Shown here one piece after another: positions 41,482-48,901 of a DNA stretch of 64,000 nucleotides (positions are counted from its first letter, which is position 1; every line of letters starts with the position of its first letter). The position numbers and the translations under genes were made by a program. Origin of the DNA: CAZGUX01 sp046160045 (GTDB lineage: Bacteria > Acidobacteriota > Terriglobia > Bryobacterales > Bryobacteraceae). The notes under the pieces were generated by a model, which saw nothing but the letters and a program-made list of their open reading frames with translations, was not told the DNA's origin and searched no databases. The stretch is taken from NCBI GenBank assembly GCA_046160045.1, contig JBJXGR010000267.1, positions 1 to 64,000 of the forward strand, read 5' to 3'.

Positions 41482-43245
41482 TTAGCGAACGGCAAACCAC
41501 GAAAGATCTGAACCCGTCCACAACCCTGCTCCGGCACGCCTCACACGCAGAGCCCAGATGCCGGATTGAAGACCCTGGGGGATCCTCACGTCGATCTGGT
41601 AATAGCCAACCAAAGCAGGGGCCAGACCGGCGAACAGGACGTCCGCTGGAATACCTTCACGCTGCGAGGGAGGCTCGCCAGAGCGATACCATTGCCAAGT
41701 CCAATCCAGAGCGAGACGGGACAGAGGGGCGTCGAGTCCTGGAAGACCAGTGGGCACCGGCGGCTCAACTGGTCCCAGGCCGGTTGCGTACAGGTGAACA
41801 ATCTCGCCGGGGCGGGCTGGATCGTTCGCAGTCACCAGGGAGGAGAAATCCTCGTGGATCGCGACTGGAACGGAGTACGGCTCCGGGCGGGGAGCCTCCG
41901 GCACGACGGAGAAGAAAACCGCGGATTCCAGCGAGGGAACGCCCGTTCTCAAGGCGAGAACGGAGTTCCTTTCCTTGCCAGGCGACACGGGCGGCGTCGG
42001 CGATACGTCCCAGGGAATCTGAAAGACGATCCGGCTCGGGGAGACGAAGTAGAGCGGAAGGGCACGCCCGTTGAGCATCAATCGTACGCCGCCCAGTTCT
42101 TCTGGCAGGGGTGGAGTGGCGGTCGCCGTTCTGGGAGCGAGGCTCCTGCCTGTGATTGTGTACGAAGAACCAGGCGCACCCTCTTCGAGCAGAAGGATTG
42201 AGGGGTTGACGCCCCGTCCGTACAGCGCCGGTAACGCGGCGATTCGCTGCTCGGCTGCACCGGAAGCCGTGTCGATCCGGACGACCGCCCCGTCACCCGT
42301 GACCGCCCATGCCAGCCGGCCGTCTCCGGACAACACCGCCTCCGCGATGCCGGACCGTCCGTTCGTCAATTGCCGCCAAGCCGTTCCGTCGCGCCGCGAG
42401 AAAAACAGTTGCGGGATGTCAGGGATCTTCGACAGGTACAGCACCCACTGGCCATCGCTGCTCACCGAAGGCAGGTAGTTGTTCCGATGGGGGGAACCGA
42501 GCGTCCAGGACCTTCCGCTCGCCACATCCACCACGGCCAACTGCCGCCATCCGCTCACGCCGAAGGGTTCGTACACCACGGTCGTCGCGGCATCGTCCAT
42601 GACGGCCGCCTGCGCGGCCTGGGCAAGTTGTCGCAAACCGCCGGCCTTTGTCCACAAAGCAAGCCCGCTGCCGAAAGGGATCAGAACCTCGCCATTTGAT
42701 CCGACTACGAGCGGACCGCTGAGGCTGTTGTCCGTGCCGCCGAAACTGAACGGAAGCAGGCTGACCGTTTCCCCAGTCTCGCGGTCGATCCGGTTGGCGG
42801 GATGAAACGCGGCAGGAGCGGAATATCGTACCAGCCAGCGTCCGTTCCGGCTGAGGCTGGCGGCGCCGGGAATCTCGGTCCTGCTCGATCCGGCGACGAG
42901 TGTGGCGCTGGTTCCCTTTTTTACGCAAGGGCGAAAGCCGCCGATGGAGCACGGTCGATCCAGCCCGTAAAGAAAGTTAGATCCATCCTCGGTGGTTTGG
43001 ATCCACGTGAGGTAATAGAGGTCGAGATCATCCGGACCCGGCTTGGCGGGCTCCGCCGCCAAGGTAGGCCCTCGCTCATCGAGCAGGAACACTTTCTCAA
43101 AAACGTGCTGATCCGTTTCACGTTGCCGCAGGTTGGAAATGAAGTAGAGGCGGGAGCCGTCGGTCGTCGTGGCCAGGCCGCGGAGTTGGGCGAACAGCGG
43201 GGGCGTGAGAAGGAAGAAAAGCCAGAAAGCAGAAGTCCACCCCAT
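41482..43245 (-). CDS. Secreted beta-propeller protein with Solibacter-type C-terminal domain
   Basis: 587 residues from the ATG at 43245, chosen because it begins a clean signal peptide (MGWTSAFWLFFLLTPPLFAQ). An N-terminal WD40/TolB-like propeller of about 330 residues has repeated S-x-D-G-x-W-V-L-Y and R-N-G-R-W-L-V-R-Y strands. The C-terminal 230 residues match the domain known from Solibacter proteins (TIGR03437). The hallmark is P-G-E-I-V-H-L-Y-A-T-G-L-G-P-V, followed by V-L-F-A-G-L-A-P-A-L-V-G-Y-Y-Q-I-D-V-R-I-P. The latter domain is thought to act in cell-surface proteins. This gene is one of the strongest taxonomic markers in the window. Confidence 0.8.
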   Translation of the reverse strand: MGWTSAFWLFFLLTPPLFAQLRGLATTTDGSRLYFISNLRQRETDQHVFEKVFLLDERGPTLAAEPAKPGPDDLDLYYLTWIQTTEDGSNFLYGLDRPCSIGGFRPCVKKGTSATLVAGSSRTEIPGAASLSRNGRWLVRYSAPAAFHPANRIDRETGETVSLLPFSFGGTDNSLSGPLVVGSNGEVLIPFGSGLALWTKAGGLRQLAQAAQAAVMDDAATTVVYEPFGVSGWRQLAVVDVASGRSWTLGSPHRNNYLPSVSSDGQWVLYLSKIPDIPQLFFSRRDGTAWRQLTNGRSGIAEAVLSGDGRLAWAVTGDGAVVRIDTASGAAEQRIAALPALYGRGVNPSILLLEEGAPGSSYTITGRSLAPRTATATPPLPEELGGVRLMLNGRALPLYFVSPSRIVFQIPWDVSPTPPVSPGKERNSVLALRTGVPSLESAVFFSVVPEAPRPEPYSVPVAIHEDFSSLVTANDPARPGEIVHLYATGLGPVEPPVPTGLPGLDAPLSRLALDWTWQWYRSGEPPSQREGIPADVLFAGLAPALVGYYQIDVRIPQGLQSGIWALRVRRAGAGLWTGSDLSWFAVR

Positions 43246-43280
43246 CTCAGCCCACACGTAGCACCTGCGACGCTTCGTGT

Positions 43281-43895
43281 CTAGGGCCGCGGGACTCCCG
43301 AATGAATTCGCGGCCCTGGCGCCTGTTCCGCCAGGACTTGTGCTTCTACCGCCAGCAGTTCTTCCCAGCGGGCGTCCGCGCGCTTCGGCGGACCCACCTG
43401 TCGCGCCAACTTCAGGAACACGGCGTAATGGCCCATCTCCGAAGAGCCCAGGCGGCCGTAGAATTGTGCAAGCTCCTCGTCCTCCGCGGCCGCTTCCAGC
43501 ACCGCGAAGCGCTCGCAGGATCGCGCTTCAATCAATGCCGAAATCAGCATGCGGTCGATCAGTTCCGCGGTGCCCTCGCCTTTCCGCACATGGAGGCGAA
43601 GGGCGTTGGCGTAGGGATTCTTGTGAATGCGGTCCAACCGGCCGCCCCGGCGCGTCAGCAGGCGAACGACCTGCGCCAGGTGCAAGGTCTCGTCGCGCGC
43701 CACGGCGGTCATCGCCTGGACCCAACCCGGCAGCCAGGGTTCTGGCCAACGGGTGAGCAACTCGAGCGCGTTGGAGGCCGCTTTCTTTTCGAGAAAGGCG
43801 TGATCGTTCAGCAGCGCCAGCGGGTCCCGAAGCGCGTCCGCCGCCCAGGACGCGGGCGTTCGCGACAGCAGCGGCAGTTCCTCGAGCGCGATCAC
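43281..43895 (-). CDS. miaE: tRNA-(ms2io6A)-hydroxylase-like protein (MiaE family)
   Basis: 204 residues. Ferritin-like four-helix diiron protein. The iron-binding residues are visible as N-D-H-A-F-L-E-K-K-A-A at about 31-41, D-E-T-L-H-L-A-Q-V at about 72-80, E-A-R-S-C-E-R-F and S-S-E-M-G-H-Y-A-V-F. MiaE hydroxylates the isopentenyl group of 2-methylthio-N6-isopentenyladenosine at tRNA position 37, using oxygen. Whether the required miaA and miaB exist elsewhere cannot be seen. It is followed closely by a TPR gene on the same strand. Confidence 0.85.
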   Translation of the reverse strand: MIALEELPLLSRTPASWAADALRDPLALLNDHAFLEKKAASNALELLTRWPEPWLPGWVQAMTAVARDETLHLAQVVRLLTRRGGRLDRIHKNPYANALRLHVRKGEGTAELIDRMLISALIEARSCERFAVLEAAAEDEELAQFYGRLGSSEMGHYAVFLKLARQVGPPKRADARWEELLAVEAQVLAEQAPGPRIHSGVPRP

Positions 43896-43904
43896 AGTCC
43901 CAGC

Positions 43905-44705
43905 CTACCGCCTGAGCAGTTGATCGTGCACCCGGGCGACGTACCACATGTAGTGAGAGATACGGTAGTCGTTGGCGGCGCGGCCGATGTGCTCGCGCGC
44001 CTTGGCCGCGTCACCTGCCGCCTCGTAATAGAGTCCGGTGTACAGGTACGCGTAGAAGAGTTCGGTGCCGCCTTCTCCTGCTTTGGCGATCACGTGCGGG
44101 ACCGTCGCTTTTCCCGCGAACAGATCGTGGATCTCCTTCATCGGCACCCGCGAATCGCCCTTCACGGGAATCAGCGCGGCGCGCGCCGCCTTGAAGTTCT
44201 CCGCCCTCGCCTTGCAGAGAAAGTGCCAGACCGCGTTCTCGACGTCGTCCGGGTTGACCGTGCGATGAAGTTCAAACTGCTTCACCCCGTCCGGAAAGCG
44301 GCCGGCGTAGTAATACGAAATGCCGCGCTGCCAGTGGTGCGCTTCCTGGGCGGGGTCGAAGGCGATGGCGCGGTCGAAGTCTTCGATGGAGGCGGCAATC
44401 CGGGCGGCCCTGAAGCGGGCGGCGCCTCGCTGGTTGAACAGGCTCGCCGACTTGGGCTCCAGCCGGATCGCCGTGTCGTAGTCGGCCAGGGCCTCCGGCA
44501 GTTTATCCACAGCCTCGCGCAAGGCGCCCCGCAGCGCGAAGCTTCGGGCGTCGCGCGGAAACAACTCCACCGAGCGATCAGCCAGACGAAACGCCTCGCG
44601 GAGGTCGCCGCTGCCATAGGCGTCGCGGGCGCTCCTTGCCAGCGAGTTCATGTCTTCGGCCGCCGGAAGGGTCAGACAGCACAGCAAGGTCCAGAATGCC
44701 CGCAT
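43905..44705 (-). CDS. Secreted TPR-repeat protein
   Basis: 266 residues from the ATG at 44705. The longer open frame to 44978 overlaps the opposite-strand antitoxin gene, so the later start with its signal peptide (MRAFWTLLCCLTLPAAED) is preferred. Three to four TPR units occupy about 20-150: R-S-A-R-D-A-Y-G-S-G-D-L, A-L-A-D-Y-D-T-A-I-R-L-E-P, S-I-E-D-F-D-R-A-I-A-F-D-P. A helical C-terminal part ends Y-M-W-Y-V-A-R-V-H-D-Q. It precedes miaE by 9 bases and is probably cotranscribed. Role unknown. Confidence 0.75.
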   Translation of the reverse strand: MRAFWTLLCCLTLPAAEDMNSLARSARDAYGSGDLREAFRLADRSVELFPRDARSFALRGALREAVDKLPEALADYDTAIRLEPKSASLFNQRGAARFRAARIAASIEDFDRAIAFDPAQEAHHWQRGISYYYAGRFPDGVKQFELHRTVNPDDVENAVWHFLCKARAENFKAARAALIPVKGDSRVPMKEIHDLFAGKATVPHVIAKAGEGGTELFYAYLYTGLYYEAAGDAAKAREHIGRAANDYRISHYMWYVARVHDQLLRR

Positions 44706-44768
44706 CGTCCGATCGTACCAAGCGCGGCCCGCAAGGGACCGCGACGTTTGTACACTGTAGAAGGCACG

Positions 44769-44999
44769 ATGACGACGGAACGAGTTCATCGAATTACCGT
44801 GGAAGCGGAGAAGTGCGGGGGACGCCCCTGCATCCGCGGCTTTCGCCTTCGTGTATCCGACGTTCTCGGCCTGCTGGCGGCTGGCGCTTCGTTCGAAGAA
44901 ATTCTTTCTGATTATCCGTTTCTCGAGAACGAAGACATCCTGGCGGCGTTGGAGTACGCCGCCACCCAGTTGGATCATTCGATTGTTCTCGCTTCGTGA
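44769..44999 (+). CDS. DUF433 family antitoxin
   Basis: 76 residues from the ATG at 44769, preceded by GAAGG. The DUF433 (Vap-like HTH) core is C-G-G-R-P-C-I-R-G-F-R-L-R-V-S-D-V-L-G-L-L-A-A-G-A-S, followed by E-I-L-S-D-Y-P-F-L-E-N-E-D-I. The family members are antitoxins that normally precede a DUF5615 PIN-like toxin gene. The toxin frame overlaps this stop by 4 bases (GTGA) but is broken. Confidence 0.85.
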   Translation: MTTERVHRITVEAEKCGGRPCIRGFRLRVSDVLGLLAAGASFEEILSDYPFLENEDILAALEYAATQLDHSIVLAS

Positions 45000-45258
45000 G
45001 GTTCCTGGTCGATAACCAACTTCCCGCTGCCCTCGCGCGTGCTCTCAGCACGCGTGGCGAAAACTGTCGGCATGTCTTGGATATCGGCTTGGCGCAGGCA
45101 ACCGATCCGGATATCTGGCGTTAGGCTGGCGAAAACGATCTCGTGTTGATCAGTAAAGACGATGACTTCGTTCGCCTGGCGACGCAGCCGCTGGCGGGCG
45201 CCCGCTTCAGGTTCGAGCCGCCTTGGACGCCAGAGACCGGGTTGTTGAAATCAGGTGA
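44996..45258 (+). pseudogene. DUF5615-like PIN-family toxin, inactivated
   Basis: A GTG at 44996 begins RFLVDNQLPAALARALSTRG, then HVLDIGLAQATDPDIW, typical of DUF5615 toxins with the metal-binding D near the N-terminus. An in-frame TAG at 45122-45124 stops it where the family has a small or aromatic residue before the conserved E. The same frame then resumes as AGENDLVLISKDDDFVRLA, the second half of the PIN-like active site. A frameshift near 45205-45215 moves the final VRAALDARDRVVEIR to another frame, ending at 45258. Two lesions mean the toxin is dead while the antitoxin gene looks intact. Confidence 0.75.
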
Positions 45259-45260
45259 CG

Positions 45261-46265
45261 CTACCGCAGCGCGATCGGCCGCATTGCTGTTCCTGCGACC
45301 GTCCCTTTCAGCCGGTTGGTCATCGCCACATACGTAAACCGGTACGCCTTGTCCCGCGCCAACTCCTCCAGGAAATGGAACTCCCCGATGTGGACGCCCT
45401 GTTCCACCAGCAGGTACTCATGCACCGGAATCACCGCGTTTGGCATCGCTGGGTCCTTGCCCACCTCCGTCCCGCTGGTATCGGCGCCGATGATGACCGC
45501 GCCCTTCTGCTCCACCAGCCACATGGCCCCTTCCAGCGTCAGCCCCGCCGAATCGTGCTGCGCCAGTTTCGTGTGATCAGCGCCGGTCTCGCCCCAGTAG
45601 CGAAGGGTTCCCGTCCGGATCATGACGATGTCGCCGGGTTCGACATCGACCCCTTGCTTCGCCAGGGCGGCCTGTAGATCCTTGGGTCCGATGGGGTAGT
45701 TCGCCGGCAGCGCCTCGACGCCCTTCCACCCGGCGACATCGATCAGGACGGCGCGTCCGATCACCGGCGGAATCGTGTCCGCGTCCGCTTTCAGGATGCC
45801 GAAATCGAAATCGTGCTGCGCCGCGCGGAAGCCGTTGTACCAGTGGTTGTCGTCGCCGCTGGAGATGTGCCCGAGGCCGTCGATCTGCGTGCCGACGTTA
45901 TCCGAAATGAACAGCGCGCAACTGTGCCAGCCCAGTTTCTTCGGGCTTGAGAGAAACGGGCTGTCCTTGCCGCGCTTCTCCCCTTCCGGCGTCCGGTACG
46001 ACATGATCTCGGTCGGCGAATGGCCGGGCCACTTGAACGACGTGCGGTCCACCCTCACGCCGAGATCGTACACCTTGCCGGTCTTGACTTCGCGCAGGGC
46101 GCGCAGGATCTGGCCCGGCGTGTTGATGGCGTTCAGGGCGCCAAGCTCATCGTTCTTCCCGTAGACCCAGCCGAAGCCCTTGCCTTTGGTCCACCCCTTG
46201 GGCGCCTGGGCTTGGAGGGAAGCGGCCAACAGGGCCGCGCAACCGATCATAGTGAGAGTCCGCAT
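45261..46265 (-). CDS. Secreted cyclase-family (kynurenine formamidase-like) hydrolase
   Basis: 334 residues from the ATG at 46265, which opens a signal peptide (MRTLTMIGCAALLAASLQAQ). The longer frame upstream lacks it. The cyclase fold (PF04199) is marked by D-N-V-G-T-Q-I-D-G-L-G-H, a variant of the metal motif H-x-G-T-H-x-D-x-x-x-H in which the two early histidines are N and Q. Later it has G-D-I-V-M-I-R-T-G and E-G-A-M-W-L-V-E-Q, ending P-V-H-E-Y-L-L-V-E-Q-G. Members hydrolyse formylkynurenine or related cyclic and amide substrates with a divalent metal. The altered ligands make the activity uncertain. Confidence 0.8.
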   Translation of the reverse strand: MRTLTMIGCAALLAASLQAQAPKGWTKGKGFGWVYGKNDELGALNAINTPGQILRALREVKTGKVYDLGVRVDRTSFKWPGHSPTEIMSYRTPEGEKRGKDSPFLSSPKKLGWHSCALFISDNVGTQIDGLGHISSGDDNHWYNGFRAAQHDFDFGILKADADTIPPVIGRAVLIDVAGWKGVEALPANYPIGPKDLQAALAKQGVDVEPGDIVMIRTGTLRYWGETGADHTKLAQHDSAGLTLEGAMWLVEQKGAVIIGADTSGTEVGKDPAMPNAVIPVHEYLLVEQGVHIGEFHFLEELARDKAYRFTYVAMTNRLKGTVAGTAMRPIALR

Positions 46266-46572
46266 GAGGCGTATTGTATGGCAAGGGTAGTGTCCGACTA
46301 AAGGCTCTTTGGAGGAGATGGGATGCCCCTTTTGGGGTGCGGACCGGCATACCACACGACAACCTTCCAGACTTCCGTTCCATCGGGTGCCGCGCCAACC
46401 AGTCAAACGCATTGATGGCATTCTGCGTTGCAGCGTCAGTCAGAGAATCCCTCTTGTTGTAGGCGAAGAGCGACCACACGTGCGATGGAGATGCCCGCCT
46501 GGCAGGATCGCTTATTTCAAGTGACTGGACCTCTTCCGACCCGTCGGGGTCATTAGTTGGCTTAGTCGACAA
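46147..46572 (-). CDS. Hypothetical protein overlapping the Phd-like gene
   Basis: 141 residues. The ATG at 46572 overlaps the stop of the Phd-like gene by 11 bases, as expected for a cotranslated second gene. The first 95 residues (MSTKPTNDPDGSEEVQSLEI ... HVWSLFAYNKRDSLTDAATQ) look coding. The C-terminal 40 residues run over the cyclase gene start in another frame and look like a shadow. The gene may therefore be truncated. I recognise no toxin motif in it. Confidence 0.35.
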   Translation of the reverse strand: MSTKPTNDPDGSEEVQSLEISDPARRASPSHVWSLFAYNKRDSLTDAATQNAINAFDWLARHPMERKSGRLSCGMPVRTPKGASHLLQRAFSRTLPLPYNTPHADSHYDRLRGPVGRFPPSPGAQGVDQRQGLRLGLREER

Positions 46573-47074
46573 CTTTCGGCTCTCTGCCGATCGTGTTCGG
46601 ATCGGTCAGGGGTACCTCCTCCCTTGTCGATCCGTGAACCTCCTCAAAAATTCCACTCATGGCCAGTAAGGCGCTCTCGTGCCATTCGTGGATGACCGCG
46701 TCCACCTCCTCCCACTTCCCGGTTTCACCAGTTGCGACGATAGAGGCAGCCAGGAAGTCACGGATCAACTTGCGAAGGTCCGAACGATCGAATGCCTTCA
46801 GCCACGCCATTGAAGCCGAAGGTTCTTTCCCCTCGGCAACATTGAGCGCCCCCTCGATCATCGCCAAGGTCGGTCCAAAACGTAACGCCGTTCTGACAAG
46901 ATCAGCAGCTAAGTCGCGCCGCAGAAGCGCAAACAGTTCTCCATTTCGCGAAATCGTTACGGGCCGATCCCGAGCTTGATCCAGCACGCTTCCAGAGCGC
47001 CGGTTAAGGTCAGTTGACGAAACAATAGGATCCCCGAAAGTGCCCAGAAACTCAGCCAGCCCAACGCCACCCAT
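46562..47074 (-). CDS. Phd/YefM-like antitoxin-type protein with extended C-terminus
   Basis: 170 residues from the ATG at 47074, six bases after AGGAGG. Residues about 15-55 resemble the Phd/YefM DNA-binding fold (PIVSSTDLNRRSGSVLDQAR, then PVTISRNGELFALLRR). Typical Phd antitoxins are 80-90 residues; here about 100 further residues follow, mostly helical (LIRDFLAASIVATGETGKWE, HEWHESALLAMSGIFEEVHG). The upstream A+T-rich palindrome suggests autoregulation. A known toxin family is not visible beside it; the next gene downstream is unfamiliar. Confidence 0.65.
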   Translation of the reverse strand: MGGVGLAEFLGTFGDPIVSSTDLNRRSGSVLDQARDRPVTISRNGELFALLRRDLAADLVRTALRFGPTLAMIEGALNVAEGKEPSASMAWLKAFDRSDLRKLIRDFLAASIVATGETGKWEEVDAVIHEWHESALLAMSGIFEEVHGSTREEVPLTDPNTIGREPKVVD

Positions 47075-47118
47075 ATCCACCCTCCTGTCGTCTACGTATT
47101 ATATCACGTACGATCAAA

Positions 47119-47132
47119 CGTATAATTATACG
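47119..47132. promoter_or_regulatory. Operator-like palindrome upstream of the Phd-like gene
   Basis: CGTATAATTATACG is a perfect 14-base palindrome 45 bases before the Phd-like start. A related, imperfect dyad (TACGTATTATATCACGTA) lies between it and the gene at about 47094-47111. Both sit in the most A+T-rich spot of the surrounding DNA, where a promoter is expected. Confidence 0.55.
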
Positions 47133-47191
47133 CACCAGTTGGACGGTGATTCAACTCCTCGCGAAGGCGAACAGCGGTACTCGCCTGCGGA

Positions 47192-47389
47192 TCACGTCTG
47201 GACTCTGGCGGACCTACTTGCTTCCTGAAAGTGGTCGAGCACGTTTCCATAGCTAATCCTCATGTCGTTCGCCCTTTCTTCACTTGGAGTCAAGTAGTTT
47301 TTGCCCAATAAATACAACATGTTGCGTTTCGCTAGAAGATGCGCTACGCTGTATCTTGTAGTCTCTGCCTCGAATCCAACCCCACCCAA
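47192..47389 (-). CDS. Possible small hypothetical protein
   Basis: 65 residues from a TTG start with GAGGAG about 13 bases before it. The sequence LLAKRNMLYLLGKNYLTPSE reads like protein and the surrounding DNA is less GC-rich than core genes, so chance open frames should be short. No family recognised. It could equally be the tail of a decayed gene. Confidence 0.25.
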   Translation of the reverse strand: MGGVGFEAETTRYSVAHLLAKRNMLYLLGKNYLTPSEERANDMRISYGNVLDHFQEASRSARVQT

Positions 47390-47434
47390 CTGCTTAGAGC
47401 TTCTCCTCGCTGCTATCTATTTGGGTAATTCGGA

Positions 47435-47827
47435 ATGCCAGACTCCCCTAAGCCAAAGATAGCCTTCCACATGATCAAGGCGAGCGGCTTTCGCGTTGTT
47501 CATGTTGACGGTGCCCACGGTGGACTTACGCCTCACGGACAGATTTTCGCTGTAGTCTATAGCGAGCGACCCGCAATCCCTCAAATCGTTGTGCATCCCC
47601 TTGAATCCAGCGGGACACTGGGGGAAGAGATTACAGCGGAGCGCATAACCAAAGGTGGCATTGTTCGTGAGTTGGAGGTTGGGCTCACTATGAACCTAGC
47701 CGTTGCCGAAGGTATTCACAAATGGCTAGGCAACAAGATCAGCGAACTAAAGGTGCTGACAAGCGACGGCAAGCGAGAAGCTAATGACTCAGGTACCGTA
47801 CAGGGAAATCCTCAAACAACAGAATAG
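47435..47827 (+). CDS. Hypothetical protein A of a three-gene cassette
   Basis: 130 residues. Sequence features are I-K-A-S-G-F-R-V-V-H-V-D-G-A-H-G-G-L-T-P-H-G, then Y-S-E-R-P-A-I-P-Q-I-V-V, then a helical end with R-E-L-E-V-G-L-T-M-N-L-A-V-A-E-G. No membrane segment or signal. I recall similar small proteins (R-x-V-H-x-D-G-x-x-G-G-x-T-P) next to two other short genes in scattered bacteria, without an assigned function. The following gene overlaps its end by 44 bases or starts 5 bases after it. Confidence 0.65.
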   Translation: MPDSPKPKIAFHMIKASGFRVVHVDGAHGGLTPHGQIFAVVYSERPAIPQIVVHPLESSGTLGEEITAERITKGGIVRELEVGLTMNLAVAEGIHKWLGNKISELKVLTSDGKREANDSGTVQGNPQTTE

Positions 47828-48380
47828 TCCAATGGAGAAACCAGGGCTACTGGTGGCGAGGGCTCTTCTAGTGGCTTCGCTTGGCCTCCCCGCTGTCCCA
47901 TCGGGAGCGACCTATATGCAGAATCGACCCATAGATGGAACTTCTACCACAGTGATTTGGCCCCATGCGCTTAAGGATATTGCGCCGCATGAGGATGTGG
48001 TTGTTGCGCGGATATCCAAGCAAATCCAAGGTTTCATGAGTGATCCCGAACTCCTCGATGAGGGCGAACCTCCACCCTCGCAAAATGTTGCGGCTGAGCT
48101 CCTCGGTCTCATTCGCGGGGCCTCGCACCACATGCTGATCCCAATGCCAACTGGAAGGGTATCGGCGTTTTTCGGAGAACTAAATGTAGTGTGGCGGTCT
48201 GGTGGCGACATCGTTCGATTGGCGTGTTTCAGCAACCGACCCCCCATCATTCAGTTCGGCACCATATCCGCACCATTGGGCTCCTATAGATCCGAACCTG
48301 TCGCTACAACAGAGTCGCTCGCTCGTCACTTAACTGCGCTCATGACTGTCGAGTCGACGCAAGAGACTGAAGAGGGCTAG
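47784..48380 (+). CDS. Hypothetical protein B of a three-gene cassette
   Basis: 198 residues from 47784, or 182 from the ATG at 47832, which follows the previous stop by 4 bases. The middle part has G-F-M-S-D-P-E-L-L-D-E-G-E-P-P-P-S, then A-A-E-L-L-G-L-I-R-G, then a beta-rich segment with F-G-E-L-N-V-V-W-R-S-G-G and R-L-A-C-F-S-N-R-P. An end with E-S-L-A-R-H-L-T follows. The pattern of acidic helical part plus a small beta sheet is unfamiliar. It lies between genes A and C with almost no spacing, so an operon is likely. Confidence 0.6.
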   Translation: MTQVPYREILKQQNSPMEKPGLLVARALLVASLGLPAVPSGATYMQNRPIDGTSTTVIWPHALKDIAPHEDVVVARISKQIQGFMSDPELLDEGEPPPSQNVAAELLGLIRGASHHMLIPMPTGRVSAFFGELNVVWRSGGDIVRLACFSNRPPIIQFGTISAPLGSYRSEPVATTESLARHLTALMTVESTQETEEG

Positions 48381-48426
48381 CGTCGGGAGCGCAACCACTA
48401 TCTGGCTGGAACATGCTCACCGGGCT

Positions 48427-48771
48427 TTGCGCCCAAAGTGGATTGACAGCGAAGGCCTACTCACAAGCGAGGCATACCGCCGCCGCCCCGACGTGGACAA
48501 AGACGGATTGTCGGTGGCGTGTTCTCACGCCCACGCCAAACAACTTCAGAACAGTGGATGTGGTGTGGCGGCTCTCCGTATTATCGCGGTTGAGAAAATT
48601 GGGTTGTCGGTGGTTAGGCTGGACACCGATCCGCACGGCTATATCGATGGAGTTCCTTTTTGGTCTGAAGATGCCAATTCAAGCCAATACAACTTGGCCA
48701 TGCATATTGCTGATCGTTTGGTTGAGTTGTCTGTTGTCCAGTTGGATCGCTGGCGACGACCTCCCTCTTGA
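48427..48771 (+). CDS. Hypothetical protein C of a three-gene cassette
   Basis: 114 residues from a TTG start. The open frame extends upstream to about 48346 (GSATTIWLEHAHRALRPKW) but offers no standard start codon there, so the true start is uncertain. The recognisable core is R-R-R-P-D-V-D-K-D-G-L-S-V, followed by a region with A-A-L-R-I-I-A-V-E-K-I-G-L-S-V-V-R and H-G-Y-I-D-G-V-P-F-W-S-E-D. No known domain. The D-x-D-G-L-S-V element recurs, in my recollection, in third genes of similar cassettes. Confidence 0.5.
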   Translation: MRPKWIDSEGLLTSEAYRRRPDVDKDGLSVACSHAHAKQLQNSGCGVAALRIIAVEKIGLSVVRLDTDPHGYIDGVPFWSEDANSSQYNLAMHIADRLVELSVVQLDRWRRPPS

Positions 48772-48859
48772 CAGATCGCGCTTCTTCTGGATCGCCCCCC
48801 TTGCACGCACCCTCGGACACTACCCAGCGCCAGTTCCGGTTGACGCACCCGGCGGGATG

Positions 48860-48892
48860 TGTAATTATTCATTGTGGTGAATAATCATTCAC
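48860..48892. promoter_or_regulatory. Tandem ARG boxes (ArgR operator) upstream of argF
   Basis: GTGAATAATCATTCAC (48877-48892) matches the ARG-box pattern TGAAT-4N-ATTCA. A second, weaker box, TGTAATTATTCATT (48860-48873), lies three bases upstream. Two boxes about one and a half turns apart are the standard binding site of the ArgR hexamer. ArgR is encoded 2.9 kb downstream. The operator ends next to the ribosome-binding site (AGGAGGAG), so binding should block transcription of argF. Confidence 0.75.
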
Positions 48893-48901
48893 AGGAGGAG
48901 C

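Noticed and set aside
43302..44768. Long N-terminal extension of the DUF433 reading frame
   Set aside because: Lies opposite miaE and the TPR gene; only the last 76 residues match the antitoxin family and have a ribosome-binding site.
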